Below are positions 1-7,357 of a stretch of DNA of 64,000 bases, piece after piece. The stretch comes from Hymenobacter sp. 15J16-1T3B (GTDB taxonomy: Bacteria > Bacteroidota > Bacteroidia > Cytophagales > Hymenobacteraceae). Position numbers and translations under genes: made by a program. Location: positions 124,001 through 188,000 of the forward strand of contig NZ_JAJFAV010000008.1 of assembly GCF_020711235.1 (NCBI RefSeq), read 5' to 3'. The first letter of the stretch is position 1. Each line of letters starts with the position of its first letter. The notes beneath the pieces were generated by a model. That model was given only the letters and a program-made list of their open reading frames with translations, was not told the origin of the DNA and made no database searches.

Positions 1-2561
1 TTGAAGCGGATGTCGCCGGGGGCGGCGCCGGTCTGAGTGGCGTGGCTGCGCACGTCCTCAGGCGTCTGGAAGAGGCCGTCGGCCACGTAGCCGCGGAAGA
101 AGCCGAAGGGGTGGCCTTTGTCGTAGCGCACCACCGCGCCGCTGCGGTACGTCTGCCCGTCGTAGGGCAGGCCCGAGCCCAGCGAGGTCAGCTCGTTTTT
201 AAAGGTCGAGAAGTTCAGCGTGGTCGACCAGGTAAAGTCGCCCTTGGCCACGTTGTGGGTGGTCAGGGCCAGGTCCAGGCCGCGGTTGTAGGCCGAGGCC
301 GCGTTGGTGGGCGGCGACTCGTAGGTGCCCGACACCAGGGACGGCGGCACGCCCGCAATCAGGTTCGGCGACTTGCGGTTGTACACGTCGATAAAGGCCT
401 CGACGCGGTTTTCCCACAGGCCCAGGTCCAGGCCCACGTTGAGCTGCTGGTTTTTCTCCCACTTCAGGTAGGGGTTGGGCAGGATGGTCGGGCCCGAGCC
501 CTGGTTGACCACCTGACCCTGGTCGCCGAAGGGGTAAATCAGCCCCGGGTTGATGGTGGCCAGCGAGGCAAACTGGCCGGCGTTGGCCGGGTTGCCTACT
601 ACGCCGTAGCCGGCGCGCAGCTTCAGGTTGCTGATGAGGCGGTTTTCCTGCAGGAAGCCCTCCTCCGAGATACGCCAGCCCGCCGACACGCCCGGGAACA
701 AGCCAAACCGCTCCCCTTTCTTAAAGGCCGACGAGCCGTCGTAGCGGACCGTGGCAGAGAGGATGTACTTGCCGGCAAACTCGTAGTTGAGGCGGCCGAA
801 GTACGAGGCCAGCGAGGTTTCTTTGCTGGTGCCGTAGTTGTAAAGTTGGTCGTTGCGCGGGCCGGCGTCCAGTTCCTGCAGGTCGGGGCGCACGTAGCCG
901 CCGCGGCCGCCGCCCACGTTGTAGCTGTTGAACTGCTGGCCCGACTGGCCCAGCAGCAGCGTCAGCTGGTGCTTGTCGGCGAAGAGGCGGTCGTAGGTGG
1001 CCGTGTTTTCGATGAGGAAGCTCGGCGAGTAGGTCGAACCGGAGTTGGCCGTGCGCAGCGCGTACTTCGGAATGTCGGGCAGGCCCGGGCGGAAGTAGCG
1101 GTTGTAGTCGAAAATCAGGTCCACGCCCACGTTGGTGCGGAAGCGCAGTCCTTTGACCGGCTCCACCTCGGCGTAGAAGGTGTTGAGCACCCGGTTGCGG
1201 GTGAACTTCTTCTTGTCGAGCAGGGCTTCGATGAGCGGGTTGGGCTCCGAGAAGCCGTCGGCCACCGGGTCGGGCATGTTCCAGCTGCCGTCAGCCTTGT
1301 AAGGCTGCACCGTGGGCGGCATCTGCAGGGCCAGCGTCACGATGCCGTTGAACTCGTCGGTGGTGTTGACCTGCCGGTCGTTCAGGTTCGTGAGCGAGAG
1401 GCTGTTGCCGATGCGCAGCCACTTCTTGATGTCCAGGTCGCCGTTGGCGCGCAACGTGAAGCGCTCAAAGTGCGAGCCGACCACCGTGCCGTCCTGCTTG
1501 TAGTAGCTGCCCGACACGGCGAAGCGCGCTTTGTCGCTGCCGCCGGTGGCCGAGAGGGAGTAGTTCTGAATGGCCGCGCGGCGGAAAATCTGGTCCTGCC
1601 AGTTGGTGCCTTCGCCCAAGGACTGCGGGTCCTGCAGCTTGGGCAGCAGGGCCTGGCCGGCGGCAATGCGCCCTTCGTTGTTGATGACGGCGTACTCACG
1701 GGCGTTGAGCATGTCCAGCTTGCGCCACACCTGCTGCACGCCGCGGTAGGCGTCGAAGTTGATGCTGGCCTTGCCCGACTTGCCGCGCTTGGTGGTGATG
1801 ATGACCACCCCGTTGGCGGCGCGCACGCCGTAAATGGCCGTGGCCGAGGCGTCCTTGAGCACGTCGATGCTCTCGATGTCGTTCGGGCTGATGGCGTTCA
1901 GCTGGTTTTCATCGCCGGAGGGCAGCGGAAAGCCGTCGACCACGTACAGCGGCGCGTTGTAGCCGGCCGAGGTTACGCCGCGCACCCGCACCGAGGTGCC
2001 GCCCGCCCCGCCCGGGGCGCCCGAGTTTTGCGTCACCGTCACGCCGGCGGCGCGGCCCTGCAGGGCTTGCGTGGGGTCCGAAATGGGTTGTTGGCGGATT
2101 TCGGGGCCCGAAACCGAGGCCACCGAGCCCGTCACGCTGCTGCGTTGCTGGGTGCCGTAGCCCACCACCACTACTTCGCCGAGGGCCTGCAGGTCTTCCT
2201 GCAGCTTCACGTCGAGGCCGGAGGTAGCGCCCGTCACCGGGACTTCCTGCTTCACGAAACCCACCGCGCTAATAACCAGCGTGCTGTTCTCGGGCACGTT
2301 TAGCGAGAAGACACCTTCGGCGTTGGTGCTGGTGCCCAGCGTGGTGCCCTTCACAATAACCGTCACGCCCGGCATGGGCGCGCCGTTGGCCTGCGTCACG
2401 CGGCCCGAGACGGGCACGTCGGCCACGGCGGCGCGAAGCCGGGGGGCAGCCGCGGCGCCCGGAGCGGCGGCCAGTGCGGGACCGGCTAGCGTCAGCAGGC
2501 CGCTGGCTGCTAGGGGCACCGCCCGCCGCAGGAAGGAATGCGGGTAAAAGTGGTAGCTCAT
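1..2561 (-). CDS. SusC/RagA-family TonB-linked outer membrane receptor (3' end outside window)
   Basis: Imports oligosaccharides across the outer membrane using TonB energy, normally with a SusD lipoprotein lid. The frame opens at ATG 2561 and stays open to base 1, so at least 853 residues are present and the C-terminal barrel strands are missing. Visible in order: a signal peptide (residues 1-32), a CarboxypepD_reg-like domain (VSGRVTQANG, about 50-130), the SusC TonB-box region (GEVVVVGYGTQ), and a plug domain with the family hallmarks LQGRAAGV, VRVRGV, DASATAIYG and GVVIITTKRG. The barrel follows. It has its own promoter at 2875-2906, set apart from the upstream sensor gene by a terminator. 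The neighbouring GH5 and GH16 enzymes suggest a beta-glucan substrate, which is inference. The matching SusD should lie beyond the left edge. Confidence 0.95.
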   Translation of the reverse strand, partial: MSYHFYPHSFLRRAVPLAASGLLTLAGPALAAAPGAAAAPRLRAAVADVPVSGRVTQANGAPMPGVTVIVKGTTLGTSTNAEGVFSLNVPENSTLVISAVGFVKQEVPVTGATSGLDVKLQEDLQALGEVVVVGYGTQQRSSVTGSVASVSGPEIRQQPISDPTQALQGRAAGVTVTQNSGAPGGAGGTSVRVRGVTSAGYNAPLYVVDGFPLPSGDENQLNAISPNDIESIDVLKDASATAIYGVRAANGVVIITTKRGKSGKASINFDAYRGVQQVWRKLDMLNAREYAVINNEGRIAAGQALLPKLQDPQSLGEGTNWQDQIFRRAAIQNYSLSATGGSDKARFAVSGSYYKQDGTVVGSHFERFTLRANGDLDIKKWLRIGNSLSLTNLNDRQVNTTDEFNGIVTLALQMPPTVQPYKADGSWNMPDPVADGFSEPNPLIEALLDKKKFTRNRVLNTFYAEVEPVKGLRFRTNVGVDLIFDYNRYFRPGLPDIPKYALRTANSGSTYSPSFLIENTATYDRLFADKHQLTLLLGQSGQQFNSYNVGGGRGGYVRPDLQELDAGPRNDQLYNYGTSKETSLASYFGRLNYEFAGKYILSATVRYDGSSAFKKGERFGLFPGVSAGWRISEEGFLQENRLISNLKLRAGYGVVGNPANAGQFASLATINPGLIYPFGDQGQVVNQGSGPTILPNPYLKWEKNQQLNVGLDLGLWENRVEAFIDVYNRKSPNLIAGVPPSLVSGTYESPPTNAASAYNRGLDLALTTHNVAKGDFTWSTTLNFSTFKNELTSLGSGLPYDGQTYRSGAVVRYDKGHPFGFFRGYVADGLFQTPEDVRSHATQTGAAPGDIRF

Positions 2562-2874
2562 GTGGGAATGGATGTGGTTGAGTGAGGTGTCTTTCGGCAA
2601 TCGGCGCCAGACCGCAGCGGGCTACGGCAAGGCAAAGGAGCAGCCGGGCTCCGAACGGCAACGGTCCGGAACGGGCGGGGAGCAGCAAGGGAACACGGCC
2701 CTAGTGCGAACAGGCTAGGAGCGCAGCGGGCGCCTACCTAATTAGCCGGGGCAGGCACGCACCGGGGGTGCGGGAGTGGCGCCCCGGGGCCGCCGAGCGA
2801 ACGGCAAGTCCGACGAGCAGAGGCCAAGGCAGCGGGGCTAAGCAGCGCGGGGTTGGCAGCGGGTTGAGAATGGC

Positions 2875-2906
2875 CAAATATACCGGCGTTGTTTCTGAAA
2901 AATCAA
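2875..2906 (-). promoter_or_regulatory. Bacteroidota-type promoter of the SusC gene
   Basis: Read on the minus strand, TTG (2906-2904) is followed after 21 bases by TATATTTG (2882-2875), matching the Bacteroidota -33/-7 consensus TTTG / TAnnTTTG. Transcription would start near 2868, giving a leader of about 300 bases before ATG 2561. No further gene is seen in 2562-2874. Confidence 0.65.
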
Positions 2907-2945
2907 GCCCCAAAAATGCGCTAACGGGCCAGAAACAAGGATTTT

Positions 2946-2977
2946 CGCTTACATCGCACAATCAACTGTACGCTTAC
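2946..2977. promoter_or_regulatory. CGCTTAC boxes upstream of SusC promoter
   Basis: Two copies of CGCTTAC lie 25 bases apart (2946-2952 and 2971-2977). The second sits in the 9-mer TGTACGCTT (2967-2975), which is also found upstream of the two GH16 genes (12060-12068 and 39079-39087). The boxes lie about 75-110 bases upstream of the predicted start of transcription, a position that would suit an activator. The binding protein is unknown. Confidence 0.45.
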
Positions 2978-3010
2978 GGCACCCTCTTTTTTCGCTAATA
3001 ATAGGGCTAC

Positions 3011-3024
3011 TGCAATCGTTTGCA
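3011..3024. promoter_or_regulatory. LacI-type operator (imperfect palindrome)
   Basis: TGCAATCGTTTGCA is a 14-bp palindrome with a central CG and one mismatched pair, typical of LacI/GalR-family sites. It lies about 145 bases upstream of the predicted SusC start site. It matches the perfect palindrome TGCAAACGTTTGCA at 12123-12136, upstream of the GH16 gene, at nearly the same distance from that promoter. Confidence 0.55.
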
Positions 3025-3062
3025 ACATTCTCCCCGAACGGCACTGACGGGTAAAAAACACC

Positions 3063-3094
3063 AAAAAAAGTGGGCGGTTAGCCCATCTTTTTTT
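3063..3094 (-). terminator. Intrinsic terminator of the 7TMR-DISM gene
   Basis: On the minus strand GATGGGC and GCCCAC form a hairpin flanked by A and T runs. The TAA stop codon of the sensor gene (3078-3080) lies in the loop. The A/T runs on both sides could let it work in either direction. Confidence 0.75.
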
Positions 3095-5153
3095 CACTAG
3101 TTTTTGCTTTACCAGCCCAAGTCTCCACTTTCCGGCTTAGCCCCGGAGTCATGGTGGCTTCCTCCTCCCCTATTTCGTCCGTCTCGGCGGCCGTATCGTC
3201 GAGCAAGAGGTCGGTCCAGCTGTCGTCTTCAGTGGCTTCGCCGGCCTGGCGGCGCATGGCGTCGAGCACTTTTTGGCTGAAACTCCAGCAGGTAGCACGG
3301 CGCAAATCGAGCACGCGCGAGAGTTCCTGAGCCGAGTAGCTGCCCTTGTGAGTGTGCAGCAGAAACACGGCATAAAAGGCTTTGGTAATGGGGAACTTGC
3401 ACTTCTGCAGCAGGGTGTAGGCCGTAGCCGATTCTACGTAGCGGCAGCGGGTGCAGCGGCGGGAGTGCGGCTCGCGGCCCTCGCAGTAGTTGTCGTGGCT
3501 GCACTTGCGGCAGCGGTAGCCCTGGGCCCATTTCAGGTCGGCCAGGTAGCTCAGGCAGGCTTCCTTGTCGGGGTAGATCTGGCTGAACTCGCCGAAATCC
3601 ACTTCCTGGGCCAGCACCCGGGCGGCCTGGGCCTTCTGCAGGTCGCGCTGCAGGTCGCCGTTGAGCTTCTCGATGGCGGCCGATTGCAGGGCCAACAGGC
3701 CGTTGGCCTGCAGCAGCTCACGGTTCTGGGCGGCAATGGTTTCGCCCTGCTGGCGCAGCTCCTCGGTGCGCTGGGCCACGAGGTTTTCCAACTCCGTATT
3801 GAGCTGGTCTTTAAGCTCATCGTTCTGCCGCAGCTGCTCTACCAGCTGCTCCTGCACCTCGTGCTTTTTGCGCAACTGCTTCACCAGACGTTGTTGGGCC
3901 CGCAGCGTTGCGTCCTGAATACCCTTGATTTTCTCGCCCAAGGCGTAGGACAAAATCACCACTTCCAGCACAAACGCGGCGTTCATGCTGTACACGGTGA
4001 AGGTGTTGGTGAAGGTGTCGATGCCGAGCTTGCGCAGGATGAGGAAGCCGACGCTGACCACTACCAGCGTGTGAGACAGTAGGAAAAACCGCGCCGGCCG
4101 GAAGCCCCCGCGCCACACCCGCATGGCGGCCACGAACAGCATGCCGTAGGGCAACAAGTACAGCCAAAAGCTCAGGTCCGACTGCCACCAGAGCGCGTCG
4201 AGCAGCAGGGCAGCCGCGCTGAGCAGCACCACGTTGCGCACCCAGGGGTCGTAGTGCGGCAGGCGCTGCGGGGCGTCGAGGAAGTGGCGGGCGTAGTAGC
4301 TGAAGGTGAGCAGCAGCAGGGGCGCCGAGCTGATGATGACCAGCTGGTTGAACCAGGGGTGGTCGGGCCAGAGGTACTGAAACCCCAGGCCGTCTTCGGA
4401 GAGGAACACGAGGCTGCAGCTAAGCACGTAAAGCACGTAGCGCAGGTAGGTTTGCTCGTGGGTGAAGAAGTACAGGCATAGGTTGTACACCACCATGATG
4501 AGCAAGATGCCGTAGAAGCCGCCCAGCAGGCCGTATTCCTGCTGAAAACGCTCCACCAAGCCCTGCTCGGTGCGCAGGCGGGCGAGGAAGCTGGTCTTGG
4601 AATTGGCCTGCAGGCGCAGGTAATAGGTCTGCGTCTCGTTGGCGCGCAGGGGCAGGCGCAGCAGGAAGTTCTTGTAGCCGTAGGGGCGCGAGAGAAACGA
4701 GCGGTCGGCGCCGGTGTGCACGGCGCTGGCCGGGTCGGCCGGATCGGGAAAAAACACCACCTCGCTCAGGTGGGAGTCGTAGAGCTCCAGGTACCAGTGC
4801 TGGGGCAGCGGGCCGCGGGCCTGCACCGTCAGGCGCAGCCAGTAGGCCGCGCCGGTGTGCTGCATGTTGGTGGAAATGGAGGAACCGGCCACGAAGCGGG
4901 CGGCATTCACGCCCAGTTGCACGTCGGTCAGCGTCATGCGGCCGCTGGGGTCTTCGAGCACGCTGTAGTTGGGCGGCAGTATCAGGACTTCCTCCTGCCG
5001 GGCACTGACGCTCAACGGCTTTTCCGGACCGGGCGGCGCCGTGGCCGTGGCCTGGGCCCAGAGCAGGCAGCACAACACGGCGCCTACCCAGCGCCAGGAG
5101 CCAGAACAGGCCGAACGAAAGAACGTGTTGGTAATGGCGAAAGTGGGGCGCAT
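3078..5153 (-). CDS. 7TMR-DISM membrane sensor fused to an IS1595-type zinc-ribbon domain
   Basis: Membrane receptor of 691 residues. Visible in order: signal/anchor segment (about 20-40), an extracytoplasmic 7TMR-DISMED2-like beta domain (about 55-195, with YWLRL), seven hydrophobic helices (about 205-405, starting GLLGGFYGILL), a long coiled coil (about 410-515), and a domain at 519-636 resembling the N-terminal zinc ribbon of IS1595/ISXO2 transposases. The paired cysteines are CRKC (548, 551) and CTRC (567, 570), followed by a helical stretch like the family's (KFPITKAFYAVFLL). An acidic tail ends the protein. Known DISM receptors bind carbohydrate-like ligands and usually end in kinase, cyclase or phosphatase domains; none is present. 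I infer that the zinc ribbon binds DNA or a partner, coupling extracellular sugar to nearby promoters. The DDE transposase core is absent and the frame is intact, so this is not a broken insertion sequence. Confidence 0.85.
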   Translation of the reverse strand: MRPTFAITNTFFRSACSGSWRWVGAVLCCLLWAQATATAPPGPEKPLSVSARQEEVLILPPNYSVLEDPSGRMTLTDVQLGVNAARFVAGSSISTNMQHTGAAYWLRLTVQARGPLPQHWYLELYDSHLSEVVFFPDPADPASAVHTGADRSFLSRPYGYKNFLLRLPLRANETQTYYLRLQANSKTSFLARLRTEQGLVERFQQEYGLLGGFYGILLIMVVYNLCLYFFTHEQTYLRYVLYVLSCSLVFLSEDGLGFQYLWPDHPWFNQLVIISSAPLLLLTFSYYARHFLDAPQRLPHYDPWVRNVVLLSAAALLLDALWWQSDLSFWLYLLPYGMLFVAAMRVWRGGFRPARFFLLSHTLVVVSVGFLILRKLGIDTFTNTFTVYSMNAAFVLEVVILSYALGEKIKGIQDATLRAQQRLVKQLRKKHEVQEQLVEQLRQNDELKDQLNTELENLVAQRTEELRQQGETIAAQNRELLQANGLLALQSAAIEKLNGDLQRDLQKAQAARVLAQEVDFGEFSQIYPDKEACLSYLADLKWAQGYRCRKCSHDNYCEGREPHSRRCTRCRYVESATAYTLLQKCKFPITKAFYAVFLLHTHKGSYSAQELSRVLDLRRATCWSFSQKVLDAMRRQAGEATEDDSWTDLLLDDTAAETDEIGEEEATMTPGLSRKVETWAGKAKTSEKKMG

Positions 5154-5269
5154 GGTAGTCTACAAGTTAGGGAAACTACCCGCAGCGGGCGCAGCCGGCC
5201 GAATCAGCACAGGGGCCGGCCCGCGCGGCGGGCAAACCGTAGTGTATTCGTAATTAGCAACTTGCCATA

Positions 5270-5309
5270 TATCCAATGGATAAGCAGAGCGGTGTATGCT
5301 TCAAAAGTA
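5270..5309 (-). promoter_or_regulatory. Candidate promoter and palindrome before the DISM sensor gene
   Basis: On the minus strand TACTTTTG (5309-5302) fits the -7 consensus TAnnTTTG, but no clear TTG lies at -33. Just downstream of the predicted start is a perfect 13-bp palindrome, TATCCA-A-TGGATA (5270-5282), well placed for an operator. The rest of 5154-5371 shows no gene. Confidence 0.4.
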
Positions 5310-5371
5310 AGTGTTAGCTCACTGGTACCGCCCCCCGCGCAACCTGCCAATAGCTGCCTCCGAGGCTGCCC

Positions 5372-7273
5372 TTACTGCCCGCCTTGCGTAGCGGCTTTGG
5401 TGTCGGTGAAGCGCAGCCAGCCGAGTACCGCCCCGGGCTGCTCTACCAGCAGCCGCAGCGTGTGCGTGCCCGCCGGCAGGGTCGCGGTGCCCCCGCTGAC
5501 GGTCTGCCAACCAGCGTCTTCGGAGGCGGCGGACGCCACGGTGAACGTGCCGAGCGCGGAGTCGTTTAGCGTCAGCCGCAGCCGGGCCGGAACCGCGCCG
5601 GCGTTGGTGGCGCGCAGCTGCAGGGCGTAGGTCCCGGCTTTGGGCACCGTCACGGTGTAGTTGAGCCATTCACCGGCCTCGGTGTGGCCCACGCCGAAGC
5701 CGGTGCCGCCCGCATCCGAAATGGCTTGCACGTCCACGCCGTCGTTGCGGTAAGCGTTGCCGCTGTTGGTGGGCTTCAACTCCCGGTAGTCGGTGCGGGC
5801 GTTGTAGGTGTCGTGGTAGGCCACGCCCTCGCGGCCCAGGTCGTAGTCGGCGGCCCGGATGGTGCCGGGCAGCGAGTGGGCGGCAAAGGGCTGTCGGGCC
5901 GCGGCGGGCTGGGTCAGGGCAAAAACGACGTCGCGGTTTACCGCACAGTTGGCGAATTGGGCGTTGCGCAGCAGCACCTCCCGGCCGGCGGCCGTCAGGA
6001 TGCTGCCGTAGGGCTTCACCCGCAGCAGGCTGCTGCCGGCATCCACGCGCTTGAGGTTCCAGTGGCACCACCCGATGCCTTGGCCGTTGAGCTGCTGCAC
6101 GGCGGCGGCAAACCACTCGTTGGAATTTTCGCCCGTCTCCCCCACCCACACCGGCACCTGCCACCGGTCCCGAAACGCCACCAGGTTTTTCACCAGATTG
6201 ATTTGGTTCGGGTTGGGGTCGAGGGCCGCCGCGTCGTTGGGGCACCAGTAGCGGTGGGCGTTGTACACAAGGCCGGTGTTGTCTTTGACCTTCAGCTTGT
6301 CCGGGGTCAGGTTGGTGTACTCGTTGCCGTAGCCGTTGCCTTCCAGCAGCAGCAAGTGCCGGTCTTGCTGCGCCCGCACCGCGTCAATCAGCCGGCTGTA
6401 AAGTGCGGTTAGCTCCTGATTGTCGGCCGAGAGGCCGTGCTGGGGGTTGAGGTTGTGCGGCTCGTTGAGCAGGTCGTACATGGCCACGCGCGGGTCGTTG
6501 CGGTAGCGCTTGGCCAGCTGCTCCCAGAGGCGCACGGTCATATCTTGATAAATCAGGCGCCCGCAGGCGTCGCGGCGCTTCCAGAGGTCGAGGGGGCGGA
6601 AATTGTCGTTGATGTTGGCGTCGGTGCCCTGACCGCCGGGGGCCGCGTGCAGATCGAGCACCACGTACATGTGGTTGGCCCCGCACCAGTCGAGCACCTG
6701 GTCGAGGTAGCGGAAGCCGTCGAGCGTTTGGGGGTCGGCGGTGAACAGTTCGTTTGCCTCGTACCAGCCGCTGAGCGCCCGCACGTAAGCGTGCACGGCA
6801 GCGTCGCTTTTCGGGTGTTGCAGGGCCGCGGTGCGGGCCCGGCGCTGCTTGGCCGTCAGAAACAGGTCGTAGTGAAACGGCAGGCGCACGCAGTTGAAGC
6901 CTTGCCGGGCCAGCCAGTCGATGTCGGCCTTGGTAACGAAGCCGGCGCGGAACTGGCGGTAAAACGCTTCCACGTCTTTTTCGGGCATCACCCGCAGCAG
7001 GCCCTGCTGAATGCGGCGCTGGCAACCCAAGGTGTCGGTTTTGAGGATGTAGCTTTCCTGCAAGAGCCAGCCGCCCACGTTGCAGCCGCGCAGCACCACC
7101 GGCCGGCGCTGCGCGTCAACCACTTGGGTGCCTTGGGCCGTGAGCCAGCTTAGCTGCTGGGCCGCCGCCGGGCGCAGCAGGCCCAACAGCATTATCAGCA
7201 GGGCCAGGGTGCCGGCGCGCAGCCGGCGGGGCACGAGAAAACGAGGGGTAACAGGCGGGGTAAGCTGATTCAT
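5372..7273 (-). CDS. GH5 beta-glucanase with C-terminal CBM6-like domain
   Basis: Secreted glycoside hydrolase of 633 residues. A signal peptide (1-39, hydrophobic LALLIMLLGLL, ending AAAQ) supports the start at 7273; an in-frame ATG at 7348 would add 25 residues without improving it. The GH5 barrel spans about 45-460. RGCNVGGWL is the family's N-terminal signature, the acid/base Glu is E271 in LLNEP, and the nucleophile is E379 in VWVGETGE. A CBM6-like beta-sandwich follows at about 490-628 (GEWLNYTV). No T9SS sorting domain is seen. It lies 84 bases after the GH16 gene and is probably cotranscribed with it. The substrate is probably a beta-1,3 or mixed-linkage glucan, inferred from the GH16 neighbour; the GH5 subfamily cannot be fixed by eye. 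Confidence 0.88.
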   Translation of the reverse strand: MNQLTPPVTPRFLVPRRLRAGTLALLIMLLGLLRPAAAQQLSWLTAQGTQVVDAQRRPVVLRGCNVGGWLLQESYILKTDTLGCQRRIQQGLLRVMPEKDVEAFYRQFRAGFVTKADIDWLARQGFNCVRLPFHYDLFLTAKQRRARTAALQHPKSDAAVHAYVRALSGWYEANELFTADPQTLDGFRYLDQVLDWCGANHMYVVLDLHAAPGGQGTDANINDNFRPLDLWKRRDACGRLIYQDMTVRLWEQLAKRYRNDPRVAMYDLLNEPHNLNPQHGLSADNQELTALYSRLIDAVRAQQDRHLLLLEGNGYGNEYTNLTPDKLKVKDNTGLVYNAHRYWCPNDAAALDPNPNQINLVKNLVAFRDRWQVPVWVGETGENSNEWFAAAVQQLNGQGIGWCHWNLKRVDAGSSLLRVKPYGSILTAAGREVLLRNAQFANCAVNRDVVFALTQPAAARQPFAAHSLPGTIRAADYDLGREGVAYHDTYNARTDYRELKPTNSGNAYRNDGVDVQAISDAGGTGFGVGHTEAGEWLNYTVTVPKAGTYALQLRATNAGAVPARLRLTLNDSALGTFTVASAASEDAGWQTVSGGTATLPAGTHTLRLLVEQPGAVLGWLRFTDTKAATQGGQ

Positions 7274-7357
7274 AGCCAAAGCCGGAAGCGCCCAAAAGCG
7301 AGAAACAGGGCAGGGAAGCCCCGCCCTGTTGCCCTCGCATTCACTCACTTCAATGGG

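Noticed and set aside
42-2303. A plus-strand open frame of 753 codons
   Set aside because: It is antisense to SusC, whose minus-strand frame has clear plug and barrel motifs and simply runs off the window edge.
3290-3600. Remnant of an IS1595 insertion at the end of the sensor gene
   Set aside because: The frame is intact through the zinc ribbon, the transposase catalytic core and terminal inverted repeats are absent, and the gene ends in its own terminator. A domain fusion fits better.
7274-7348. N-terminal extension of GH5 from the upstream ATG
   Set aside because: The signal peptide begins at the ATG at 7273; the extension is Cys/Trp-containing leader sequence without a known role.
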